Assembly (NCBI GenBank): GCA_036703985.1
Contig: DATNQN010000019.1
Span: 1 to 39,712, forward strand
From: Leptolyngbyaceae cyanobacterium
GTDB lineage: Bacteria; Cyanobacteriota; Cyanobacteriia; Cyanobacteriales; Aerosakkonemataceae
Length of the DNA stretch: 39,712 nucleotides
Direction of reading: 5' to 3'
The translations under genes were made by a program, and so were the position numbers. Positions 32,231-39,712 of the stretch are shown here, piece by piece (positions within the stretch are counted from its first letter, which is position 1; each line of letters starts with the position of its first letter). Under the pieces are notes generated by a model. It did no database searches and was not told the DNA's origin. It worked only from the letters and a program-made list of their open reading frames with translations.

Positions 32231-32827
32231 TTATCTGCCCCAAATCGCTAATCCGCCACCTCTACCTCTGGCTGCTATAGTTTTATTGCTAACAAAAAAA
32301 TAAGCAAAAAACGCTTGTTTACTTACACTTTGAGTATAAAATTCCGCTTCCTTTGCTTGCCCATCTCTGATATATCCAGAAAATAGCTTTACTCCCCACA
32401 ATTGGATCGTCATTCGGGTAAAATCAAATGCTAAAATGTTTTTCTTGCTAACAAACTTTGCTGGCCCACTCACCACTAATTTTAGCGCTCCCATCGTTAC
32501 CCGATTTTCAATTTCACCTGTTTGAAAATCCGGTTTTTCTACCTCTACAGATGCAGGGGAATAGGACAATTCTATTTTGATAAGCTGAGGAAGGTAACGC
32601 CCCGCACCCAAAACTATTCCTGCTTTAGCACGAGTTTTTTTTGTTCCAGTAATAAAACATAAACGCCAGTTACCGATTAAGTCTTCAAAGGAATAAGAGT
32701 ATTTGTCAGTTCTGGCATTTTTTTCTGTTTGCAACAAAGCTTCAACTACTTCAGTAGCAGGCGGCTTAACAGCAGAAGGAACTAAGACAGAGTTAGCAGC
32801 TTGTTCGATGATAGATGAGATGGTCAT
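32231..32827 (-). CDS. PAP/fibrillin family protein
   Basis: 198 residues from ATG 32827 (TTG 32830 also open). It matches the plastid lipid-associated protein (PAP/fibrillin) family: LIGNWRLCFITGTKKTR, GAGRYLPQLIKIELSY, RVTMGALKLVVSGPAKF, ILAFDFTRMTIQLWGVKLFS, AFFAYFFVSNKTIAARGRGG. These proteins bind lipids or isoprenoids at thylakoids and plastoglobules, often in stress protection. It stands alone, downstream of the MerR regulator on the same strand. Confidence 0.85.
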   Translation of the reverse strand: MTISSIIEQAANSVLVPSAVKPPATEVVEALLQTEKNARTDKYSYSFEDLIGNWRLCFITGTKKTRAKAGIVLGAGRYLPQLIKIELSYSPASVEVEKPDFQTGEIENRVTMGALKLVVSGPAKFVSKKNILAFDFTRMTIQLWGVKLFSGYIRDGQAKEAEFYTQSVSKQAFFAYFFVSNKTIAARGRGGGLAIWGR

Positions 32828-32968
32828 CAATTAAAATATCCTAGATCGAAGATGAGGTAAATGCAATTTGATGGCCATCTCGCTGTTAATGGCGATCGAC
32901 ATCCATATCATATTATTTACTTGATGTTGGTTGTCGATCGCAACTCACCCAAATCTTCAAACACCAGT

Positions 32969-33718
32969 CTAATTCTGATTAAGTGCTGCTTGCGCCTTGG
33001 CAATATAATCGAAAAGCTCGGAATTGGGAAAACCAAATTGTTGCTGCATTGTTGGATACTCAGATTGCACCAGATTATTTAAATTTTCCCTGATTCCGGA
33101 ATTTCCACCCGTGAAACTTTCGATCAGTTCTTGCCAGCGTTTAGCCAAACTGATAACTTTTTCATCAGTGGGAGAAGTACCCTTATCCATTTCAGCTTGA
33201 ACGGCGGCAAACAAATCTTGCCAATCCTGTTGCGCTTTTGCGATCGCGCTTTCACCCAGTTCTTCTTTTCGTTGGTCTAAATATTGACGTTGTTCTGGCG
33301 TGTAATATTTGTTGAATAAATCTTCTACCATTTTAGTCACCTCGATCGCTTGCATAAATTCATTTACAGAAACCACTTGCTCCATTTCCATCTTTTGATA
33401 AATAGACTCAAGCAGCCTTGATAAATTCTGTTGGAGTTTGATTTGTTCATTTAGTTTGGCGATATGTTTTCGCAGCACAGATATTGGCTGAAAATTTCGG
33501 TTTTCTAGACATTCTTTAATTTCTGCTAATGAAAACCCTAGCTGGCGTAGAGAAACAACCTGTTGTAAACGGACAATATCCGCTTCCGTATAAAGACGAT
33601 GACCTACTTCCGTATGATGAAAAGGCTTTACCAAACCAATTTCATCGTAATAATGAAGTGTTCTGATCGATAAACCAGTTTGCTTGGCTAAATCGCCAAC
33701 TTTCCAGGATGTCGGCAA
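32969..33718 (-). CDS. MerR-family regulator with TipAS-like effector domain
   Basis: 249 residues. The N-terminal MerR winged helix-turn-helix (WKVGDLAKQTGLSIRTLHYY, GHRLYTEADIVRLQQV) is followed by a coiled coil (about 75-125). A helical TipAS-type ligand-binding domain fills about 130-245 (FNKYYTPEQRQYLDQRKEEL, SLAKRWQELIESFTGG). The start is TTG at 33718 with AAGGAG upstream at good spacing. Its own promoter at 33762-33792 has the 19-base spacer typical of MerR control, so it is likely autoregulated. TipAS domains sense drugs or other small molecules; the ligand is unknown. Confidence 0.9.
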   Translation of the reverse strand: MPTSWKVGDLAKQTGLSIRTLHYYDEIGLVKPFHHTEVGHRLYTEADIVRLQQVVSLRQLGFSLAEIKECLENRNFQPISVLRKHIAKLNEQIKLQQNLSRLLESIYQKMEMEQVVSVNEFMQAIEVTKMVEDLFNKYYTPEQRQYLDQRKEELGESAIAKAQQDWQDLFAAVQAEMDKGTSPTDEKVISLAKRWQELIESFTGGNSGIRENLNNLVQSEYPTMQQQFGFPNSELFDYIAKAQAALNQN

Positions 33719-33761
33719 TATTTTTTCACTCCTTTTTTAACTGTCAGAGCGCAACATCTTT

Positions 33762-33792
33762 ACTGTAGAACCTGACGTTACGTGAGGTGCAA
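33762..33792 (-). promoter_or_regulatory. MerR-type promoter with 19-bp spacer and dyad operator
   Basis: On the minus strand, TTGCAC (-35) and TACAGT (-10) are separated by exactly 19 bases. Within the spacer lies the near-palindrome CCTCACGTAACGTCAGG (33771-33787, half-sites matching at seven of eight positions). An overlong spacer with a central dyad is the hallmark of promoters twisted into shape by MerR proteins. It drives the MerR gene itself. Confidence 0.75.
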
Positions 33793-34044
33793 GTGAAAAT
33801 TTATGACAATTTTTTGTTTGAGATCTTAGATGGATAAAACAGGAAGCGAAAACCAAATAATTCTTACCATCTTCCCATTTGCCTATGAGTCTCAATAAAC
33901 AAAATACATAGCAGCTTAATACTCGATCGCGCTCTCCATCCTTAGGGCTAATGTGCTTAGTCGCCTTTTTTCATACAATCCGATAACCAGGGTCAAGTTT
34001 TCTTCGTGCAGGATAGTAATAGTAGATCGTATAGTTAGCAAACC
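33793..34044. other. Divergent gap upstream of the HtrA gene
   Basis: The gap from the MerR promoter to the HtrA start holds no gene. It presumably contains the HtrA promoter; a TATAGT lies at 34031-34036, about ten bases before the start, which seems too close. Confidence 0.35.
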
Positions 34045-35268
34045 ATGACATTGGCCTATTTATCTCGTAAAGCACCAGCAATTTCTCGGTTGCTACTGCT
34101 GACGGCAACAGGTGTAACCTTTTTAGGTAGCTGCTCTCAGCTTCCTCAACTATCTTCTCCCGAACAATCTCTCGCGCCTAGCCAAAGCCAAAACGGATCG
34201 AGCAATATCAGCGCTGCTCCGGTTCCTTTATCACCCGATTCTTCAGATAATAACTTTGTAGTCGCCGCAGTCGAAAAAGTTGGCCCAGCAGTGGTGCGGA
34301 TTGATTCTGCACGGACGGTAAGGCGTCCGGGGAGCGATCAGTATAGAGATCCGTTCTTCCGTCGTTTTTTTGGTGAGGAATTCGAGCCGCCACAGGAAAG
34401 AACTGTACGGGGAACTGGCTCTGGATTTGTGATTAATTCCGAAGGACAGATTATCACGAATGCCCATGTTGTAGATGGTGCCGATACAGTAAGGGTCACC
34501 CTGAGAGATGGTCGCACTTTTCAAGGAAGAGTACTTGGTGAAGATAAGTTAACGGATATAGCCGTAGTAAAAATTAATGCTGGTACTATGCCTGCGGTTG
34601 CTATGGGTAATTCTGATGGATTACGTCCCGGTCAATGGGCGATCGCGATCGGCAATCCGCTCGGTTTAGATAAAACAGTTACAGTTGGCGTAATTAGCGC
34701 CACAGATAGAAGCAGTTCCCAAGTAGGCGTTCCCGATAAGCGAATTGGTTTTATTCAAACCGATGCAGCGATTAATCCCGGCAATTCTGGCGGCCCACTT
34801 CTGAACGCTCGCGGCGAAGTAATCGGAGTCAATACTGCTATTATCGGTGGCGCTCAAGGTTTAGGCTTTGCCATTCCCATCAATCGCGCCCAACAAATTG
34901 CCCAACAACTAATTGCCAAAGGAAAAGTCGAACATCCTTTCGTCGGTATCCAAATGGCTACCATTACGCCTGAGATTAAGGAAAGAATTAAAAACTCCTC
35001 TAACAGAAACATTTTAGTAAACGCAAACGAAGGAGTTTTAGTGATTGGCGTATTACCTAATTCCCCAGCTTCCAGAGCCGGATTAAAAGCAGGCGATGTA
35101 ATTCAAAAAGTCGGTAATCAAAATGTTACCACTGCTGATAAAGTTCAACAGGTAATCGAAAGCCGTCAAGTGGGCGATCGATTACAAATTGATATCCAAC
35201 GAAATGGTCAACTTCAAACCGTGCAGGTACAACTTGGTGCTTTCCCAGTCCAACAAAACGAACCTTAA
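34045..35268 (+). CDS. HtrA/Deg-type serine protease lipoprotein
   Basis: 407 residues, one of the cyanobacterial HtrA/HhoA/HhoB group for envelope and lumenal protein quality control. The N-terminus is a lipoprotein-like signal ([15 protein letters not shown], lipid Cys at C30). The trypsin-like domain has the triad H141 ([10 protein letters not shown]), D171 (LTDIAVVK) and S248 (NPGNSGGPL). One PDZ domain covers about 300-400 ([32 protein letters not shown]). Which of the three paralogues it is cannot be told from the sequence alone. Confidence 0.9.
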   Translation: MTLAYLSRKAPAISRLLLLTATGVTFLGSCSQLPQLSSPEQSLAPSQSQNGSSNISAAPVPLSPDSSDNNFVVAAVEKVGPAVVRIDSARTVRRPGSDQYRDPFFRRFFGEEFEPPQERTVRGTGSGFVINSEGQIITNAHVVDGADTVRVTLRDGRTFQGRVLGEDKLTDIAVVKINAGTMPAVAMGNSDGLRPGQWAIAIGNPLGLDKTVTVGVISATDRSSSQVGVPDKRIGFIQTDAAINPGNSGGPLLNARGEVIGVNTAIIGGAQGLGFAIPINRAQQIAQQLIAKGKVEHPFVGIQMATITPEIKERIKNSSNRNILVNANEGVLVIGVLPNSPASRAGLKAGDVIQKVGNQNVTTADKVQQVIESRQVGDRLQIDIQRNGQLQTVQVQLGAFPVQQNEP

Positions 35269-35363
35269 TTTTACGCTCTTTAACTTTGGCGAAGGCTAGT
35301 TTGAATATTTGTCTGTACAGTAAAATATAGATATTTCAAACTGTGCCTTTTACTTAATTTCGT

Positions 35364-35900
35364 ATGACAGAAATTTTAACAGTCTGCCAATTAGGAAATC
35401 CGATTTTGCGGCAAGTTTCCCAGCCGATTGAAGATGTTAGCGATCGCCATATCCAAATTTTGATAGATGAGTTGATGGTAACCGTTAACAAATTAAATGG
35501 TGTGGGAATTGCCGCTCCCCAAGTAGCTGAATCATACCGCTTATTTATTGTGGCATCTCGTCCTAACCCCAGGTATCCCAACGCCCCCACGATGGAACCA
35601 ACTGCCATGATTAATCCCCGCATTGTTGCCCATTCCGATGAAATTATCAAAGGTTGGGAAGGTTGTCTCAGCATTCCGGGAATTCGCGGTTTAGTTCCCA
35701 GATATCAAGCAATTGAAGTTGAGTATCTCAGTCGCGATGGAAAACAGCATCGACAAAAATTAACTGATTTCGTCGCCCGAATATTCCAGCACGAGTACGA
35801 TCATTTGGATGGTATGGTATTTTTAGACCGAGTAGAAAGTACTCAAGAATTGATGAGCGAACAAGAATATCAACAGCGCATCGTTGGGCTATCAACTTGA
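35364..35900 (+). CDS. def: Peptide deformylase
   Basis: Removes the formyl group from new N-terminal methionines. The 178 residues have all three motifs: GVGIAAPQV (44-53), EGCLSIPG with metal-binding C101, and QHEYDHLDG with H143, E144 and H147. The metal is normally iron. It is convergent with the TauE/SafE gene with only an eight-base gap, and no terminator is visible between them. Confidence 0.95.
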   Translation: MTEILTVCQLGNPILRQVSQPIEDVSDRHIQILIDELMVTVNKLNGVGIAAPQVAESYRLFIVASRPNPRYPNAPTMEPTAMINPRIVAHSDEIIKGWEGCLSIPGIRGLVPRYQAIEVEYLSRDGKQHRQKLTDFVARIFQHEYDHLDGMVFLDRVESTQELMSEQEYQQRIVGLST

Positions 35901-35908
35901 GTCAACAA

Positions 35909-36715
35909 CTAAATAGCTGCTTTTCCGAACATATAAATAGCTAAAGAAAGCAAAATTAATCGGAATAGCAGATTGACTATTTTTTCTGGCAAATGGGTTA
36001 ACCATCGGCTACCTATTTGCGCTCCTAAAATATTGCCCAATCCCAAACAGAGTCCTGGTATCCATAACACGTGACCCTGCCAAGCATATTGGGATATTCC
36101 AGATATAGTAATCGGTATCATTGCTCCTAAACTAGTCCGCACTGCCACTTTAATTGGTTCCATCCAAAATATTAACTGAAGTGGCACCATTACAGTACCC
36201 CCGCTTAGTCCAAATAACCCGGAAATGATACCTGCTAACGCACCAATTGTAGCAATATCCCAAATATTTTTATTATTTATTGAATTGTCAGTTTCTTCTG
36301 GGTAATTACTTTGACTTTCCTTTTCTTCTAGCTCTTCAATAGATACTTTTTGTCGCAGATTAATTAAATAAATTTGGAGAAGTAAAAAAATTGCAAAACT
36401 CCAACTTAACCAAATTTCTGGAATTATATCTCCTAAAGCAGCGCCCAGTTGTGCGGTAAAAATTCCAAACAACCCTAGTTGTAAGGCTATACGCCAATTG
36501 ATTTGCTTCGTTCGCCAGTTTTGTAAACTGCCTGAAACAGCACTTAAAAATGCTCCTACTAAACTGGTAGCTGCTGCTTCAACGATAGGAACTCCCCAAA
36601 AAGTGAGGAAGGGAACCGTTATTAAACCCCCTCCCATACCAAAAATTGCTGCTATTAATCCGGTGATGATTCCGAATAAAAATAACAGCAACCAAGTCAT
36701 GAGTTCTGGAGTCAT
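35909..36715 (-). CDS. TauE/SafE-family membrane permease
   Basis: 268 residues with about eight hydrophobic helices and the two inverted family halves, GLIAAIFGMGGGLITVPFLT near the start and GIISGLFGLSGGTVMVPLQL in the second half. This family exports sulfite or sulfo-compounds and other anions; the substrate here is unknown. A charged loop lies at about 120-148. It follows argS by three bases and is probably the last gene of the nadC-argS operon. Confidence 0.9.
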   Translation of the reverse strand: MTPELMTWLLLFLFGIITGLIAAIFGMGGGLITVPFLTFWGVPIVEAAATSLVGAFLSAVSGSLQNWRTKQINWRIALQLGLFGIFTAQLGAALGDIIPEIWLSWSFAIFLLLQIYLINLRQKVSIEELEEKESQSNYPEETDNSINNKNIWDIATIGALAGIISGLFGLSGGTVMVPLQLIFWMEPIKVAVRTSLGAMIPITISGISQYAWQGHVLWIPGLCLGLGNILGAQIGSRWLTHLPEKIVNLLFRLILLSLAIYMFGKAAI

Positions 36716-36718
36716 GAA

Positions 36719-38476
36719 TTACATCCGTTCTAAAACTGGAATACCTAGTAAAGATAATCCAAGTTTTAAAGTTCTAGCAGTTAAATCGCACAGAATTAAT
36801 CGGGAAGTCCGCTGAGGTTCTTCTGCGCCAATTACGCGACATTTTTCATAGAACTGATTAAATTTCTTGCTCAGTTCGTACAAATAGTCACACAAGCGAT
36901 TGGGTAGCAAATCGCGTTCAACTTCGCTGAGAACTTCGCTTAGCTGTAACAAATGCTTTGTTAATACTAATTCTTCTGCTTCCTGCAATAGTACTTTCAG
37001 ATCTGTTCCGATATGCTCGAAATCAATATTACCTTTACGACCTATGCTGCGAATCCTGGCATAAGCATAAAGTAAATAAGGAGCCGTATTGCCTTGTAGG
37101 GACAGCATTTTATCGTAACTGAATACATAATTGCTGTTGCGATTTTGGCTCAAGTCGGCATATTTAACCGCACTGATACCGATGACTTTGGCAACGTTAG
37201 CAATAAATTCTTCAGATTCCGATCGATTTTCTTCTTTTAGTCTAACTTCTAGGTCTTTCCGGGCACGTACAATTGCTTCATCAAGCAAATCTTTCAACCG
37301 TACCGTGTCCCCAGAACGGGTTTTCAGTTTTTTGTTATCTTCTCCTAAGACTAAACCAAAGGGAACGTGAAATAGTTCTAATTTATCAGGAATCCAGCCC
37401 GCCCGTTTAGCTACTTGAAAAACCTGAGTAAAGTGATTTGCTTGCCCAGCATCGGTAACGTAGATAATGCGATCGGCATTATCTTGTAAAATCCGATAAC
37501 GTAAAGCTGCCAAATCTGTGGTGGCGTAGTTATATCCACCATCAGATTTCTGCACGATCAAAGGCAGAGGTTTACCTTCTTTATTAGTAAATCCTTCCAG
37601 GAAAACACATTTCGCCCCAGCATCTTCTTTGAGTAAACCGGATTTTTCTAAATCCTCCACTACTTCTGGTAGTAAAGGATTGTAGAAAGATTCTCCCCTT
37701 TCTGTTAGTTTGACATTCAACAAATCATAAATAACTTCAAATTCTCGCCGGGATTGTTCGCAAAGCAATTGCCAAGCCCGACGAGAATTTTCAGTTCCAG
37801 ATTGGAGGTTTACTACTTCTTGTCTAGCTGTTTCTTGAAACTTTTCATCTTCATCAAAACGCTGTTTTGCTTGGCGATAAAAACTAACTAAATCGCCTAA
37901 ATCAACTGCATTAGCTGTAGTTAAAGCTTCTGGACACACTTCTCTCAAGTAAGCAATTAACATTCCAAATTGGGTTCCCCAATCGCCTACATGATTTAAC
38001 CTCAGTACATCTTCGCCTTGAAATTCCAAAACTCTGGCAATGGAATCCCCAATAATAGTAGAACGCAAATGCCCAACGTGCATTTCTTTAGCTATGTTGG
38101 GACTGGAAAAATCCACTACTACTCTTTGGGGATTTTTAACTGGTGGAACTCCTAAGCGAGAATCAGCTTGTATAGAGTTTAATTGCTCTTGCAGATATGA
38201 AGGTTGAAGGGTTAAATTGATAAAACCCGGCCCTGCTATCTGTGGCGGTTGGCAGATATCTGTTACATCCAAATTTTGGATAATTTGTTCTGCGATCGCG
38301 CGAGGCGGTTGCCCCAATTTCTTAGACAATCCAAGTGCAGCATTTGACTGGTAATCACCAAATTTAGGATTGCTAGCAGATACCAGCATTGGGTCTACCC
38401 CAGCATAGTCGCTGCCAAAAGATGCGATCAACGCCTTTTCAAATTTACTTTTTAGTTGTTCCAGGGTAGGGTTCAT
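36719..38476 (-). CDS. argS: Arginyl-tRNA synthetase
   Basis: 585 residues from ATG 38476. A longer frame to 38557 lies within nadC and is rejected. Class I synthetase with HVGH (133-136) as the HIGH motif, followed by [20 protein letters not shown]. The C-terminal helical anticodon-binding DALR domain is seen at about 460-585 ([16 protein letters not shown]). Its ATG overlaps the nadC stop by one base (TGATG), showing translational coupling. Confidence 0.96.
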   Translation of the reverse strand: MNPTLEQLKSKFEKALIASFGSDYAGVDPMLVSASNPKFGDYQSNAALGLSKKLGQPPRAIAEQIIQNLDVTDICQPPQIAGPGFINLTLQPSYLQEQLNSIQADSRLGVPPVKNPQRVVVDFSSPNIAKEMHVGHLRSTIIGDSIARVLEFQGEDVLRLNHVGDWGTQFGMLIAYLREVCPEALTTANAVDLGDLVSFYRQAKQRFDEDEKFQETARQEVVNLQSGTENSRRAWQLLCEQSRREFEVIYDLLNVKLTERGESFYNPLLPEVVEDLEKSGLLKEDAGAKCVFLEGFTNKEGKPLPLIVQKSDGGYNYATTDLAALRYRILQDNADRIIYVTDAGQANHFTQVFQVAKRAGWIPDKLELFHVPFGLVLGEDNKKLKTRSGDTVRLKDLLDEAIVRARKDLEVRLKEENRSESEEFIANVAKVIGISAVKYADLSQNRNSNYVFSYDKMLSLQGNTAPYLLYAYARIRSIGRKGNIDFEHIGTDLKVLLQEAEELVLTKHLLQLSEVLSEVERDLLPNRLCDYLYELSKKFNQFYEKCRVIGAEEPQRTSRLILCDLTARTLKLGLSLLGIPVLERM

Positions 38477-39396
38477 CAGGATTTTTTGGGAAACTCTTGT
38501 AGCGTCCTTTTCTCTTCTATCGTACTCATGTCTAGCTTCATACTCAAATCCAGCCATGTGGAACGGGTAATGGGAGCGCTGCTTGATATATAGTCTACGC
38601 CTGTTTCGGCTACCGCACGGATAGTTTCCAACGTAATGTTGCCAGATGCTTCTATCTTAATGCGATCGTTTTGCTGGCGAATCTTCCGAACTGCTTGCCC
38701 CATCACATCAATCGGCATATTGTCCAGCATAATAATATCAGCACCGTGTTCGATAGCTTCCTGCACTTGGTCTAGGCTTTCTGTTTCTACTTCAATAGTA
38801 AGAGGATATGGTATTTGGGCGCGAATGCGAGCGATCGCCTTACCGATACCACCTGCTGCTTCAATGTGGTTATCTTTTATCATCACCGCATCATCTAGTC
38901 CCATACGATGATTAACCGCCCCTCCTAATTGGGTAGCGTACTTTTCTAACAGCCTTAGTCCTGGTGTGGTTTTGCGGGTATCCACCAATCTAGTTGGTAA
39001 ATCAGCTATCTTTTCCACATATTTATGGGTAAAACTGGCTATTCCACTCAGCCGCATCGCTATATTGAGGGCTACCCGTTCCCCTGTTAATAACACATCA
39101 AAAGGCCCATGAATTCTAGCAATTACCTGTCCTTTTTGACATTGGTATCCCTCAGGCACGATAGGGACAAAGGTAACTTGGTGGTGCAAAAGCTGAAAAA
39201 CTCTTGCCGCGATCGGTAAACCAGCTACAACTCCCATTTCCTTGGCAATCCACTCGGCACGCCCAATCTGGACTTGCCCTCTAATGTACAAACTTTCAGT
39301 AGTGCGATCGCCCCGACCGATATCTTCTAATAACCAACTCTGTAGGATCGGATCTAAGACTATCCACGAAGGCAAAACAGCAACAGGGATTTCCAC
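38476..39396 (-). CDS. nadC: Quinolinate phosphoribosyltransferase (nicotinate-nucleotide pyrophosphorylase)
   Basis: Converts quinolinate and PRPP to nicotinate mononucleotide in NAD synthesis. The 306 residues begin with GTG. Family motifs: [15 protein letters not shown], the PRPP-binding and catalytic [55 protein letters not shown] and [20 protein letters not shown]. The C-terminus is about 20 residues longer than many NadC proteins and runs to the argS start. It leads the nadC-argS-permease operon. Confidence 0.95.
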   Translation of the reverse strand: MEIPVAVLPSWIVLDPILQSWLLEDIGRGDRTTESLYIRGQVQIGRAEWIAKEMGVVAGLPIAARVFQLLHHQVTFVPIVPEGYQCQKGQVIARIHGPFDVLLTGERVALNIAMRLSGIASFTHKYVEKIADLPTRLVDTRKTTPGLRLLEKYATQLGGAVNHRMGLDDAVMIKDNHIEAAGGIGKAIARIRAQIPYPLTIEVETESLDQVQEAIEHGADIIMLDNMPIDVMGQAVRKIRQQNDRIKIEASGNITLETIRAVAETGVDYISSSAPITRSTWLDLSMKLDMSTIEEKRTLQEFPKKS

Positions 39397-39712
39397 AAAA
39401 AATTTTCCTCACATTTTCTGGCTTGGCTGGCTACTATAACTCAAAACCCTTTCCGTGAGAAGGTTGCAGCTATCCCAAAAAAAAGACTATCCAAAAGCTT
39501 GACAAGCAATGGAAGGATTGTTAGATTAGTAAAGCGGTCGAGAGAGAGCAAGCGCGAAAGCGAGCGCCTCGAGAAGCCGCCACGAACCTAGAAAAAAATA
39601 TAGTTTGAAAGCCAGAATAACACAAAACCTCGTTAAAGAAATTAATTAAGCGAGGAAATTAGTGAGACTAGTTTTCTTGTAAGCCAAAACAGACTACTTC
39701 AAAACGGAGAGT
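39397..39712. other. Non-coding region upstream of nadC
   Basis: No gene is seen. It must contain the nadC promoter. A GC-rich stretch at 39534-39580 has loosely complementary ends (GCGG, CGAG on the left; CTCG, CCGC on the right) around an AGCGCGAAAGCGAGCGC core. The rest is AT-rich. Confidence 0.4.

Noticed and set aside
38477-38557. Longer N-terminus of arginyl-tRNA synthetase
   Set aside because: The extension lies within nadC; the ATG at 38476 overlaps the nadC stop as TGATG and gives the usual family length.
1-39712. tRNA or rRNA genes and an origin of replication
   Set aside because: I looked for T-loop and acceptor signatures and for rRNA-like conserved blocks and saw none; a tRNAscan or Rfam run would settle this.

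Overview
The window looks like chromosomal DNA from a filamentous cyanobacterium. The signs are many GCGATCGC (HIP1) octamers, short tandem heptamer repeats between genes, and lineage-typical genes: a CruA-type lycopene cyclase, a lumenal thioredoxin-like protein, a PAP/fibrillin protein and an HtrA-type protease. No rRNA or tRNA gene was recognised. All assignments come from reading the sequence; no database search was run.

Layout. (1) 1-2.7 kb is a decayed, repeat-rich stretch. It holds an Rpn/DUF4351 nuclease gene with a possible internal antitoxin start, a duplicated copy of its 3' part, a small element with inverted ends and an IS607-type recombinase relic. (2) 2.7-11.2 kb holds a coiled-coil protein, cruA (altered twice by heptamer repeats), cimA for citramalate and isoleucine synthesis, a [2Fe-2S] protein, a lumenal thioredoxin-like protein and conserved unknowns. 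(3) 11.2-18.4 kb holds a small exported protein, a cytochrome b561, and an ergothioneine cluster egtC-egtB-egtD on the minus strand. A 15-repeat CRISPR array without cas genes lies between egtB and egtD. (4) 18.4-21.6 kb holds two small proteins, a long AT-rich gap, and a beta-propeller-like protein paired with a nucleotidyltransferase. A textbook terminator hairpin sits directly before the propeller gene's likely start.

(5) 21.6-31.9 kb is rich in conflict-type genes: an orphan HigA-like regulator, an HNH nuclease, a frameshifted DUF6932-like gene overlapping a helix-turn-helix gene, a solitary HsdR-N-type nuclease, and a run of WGR-HEAT protein, HicA, HicB and SWIM zinc-finger protein. This last run is the best candidate for an undescribed system. 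(6) 32.2-39.4 kb returns to housekeeping: PAP/fibrillin, a MerR/TipAS regulator with a recognisable 19-bp-spacer promoter, an HtrA protease, peptide deformylase, a TauE/SafE permease, argS and nadC. The last three form a tight minus-strand run nadC-argS-permease.

How the genes work together. EgtD trimethylates histidine, EgtB adds the sulfur-bearing thiol, and EgtC removes the glutamyl group, leaving only the final lyase missing. The WGR, HicAB and SWIM genes are co-directional with short gaps and may be one transcript in which the toxin-antitoxin pair stabilises or guards the two large proteins; this is inference.
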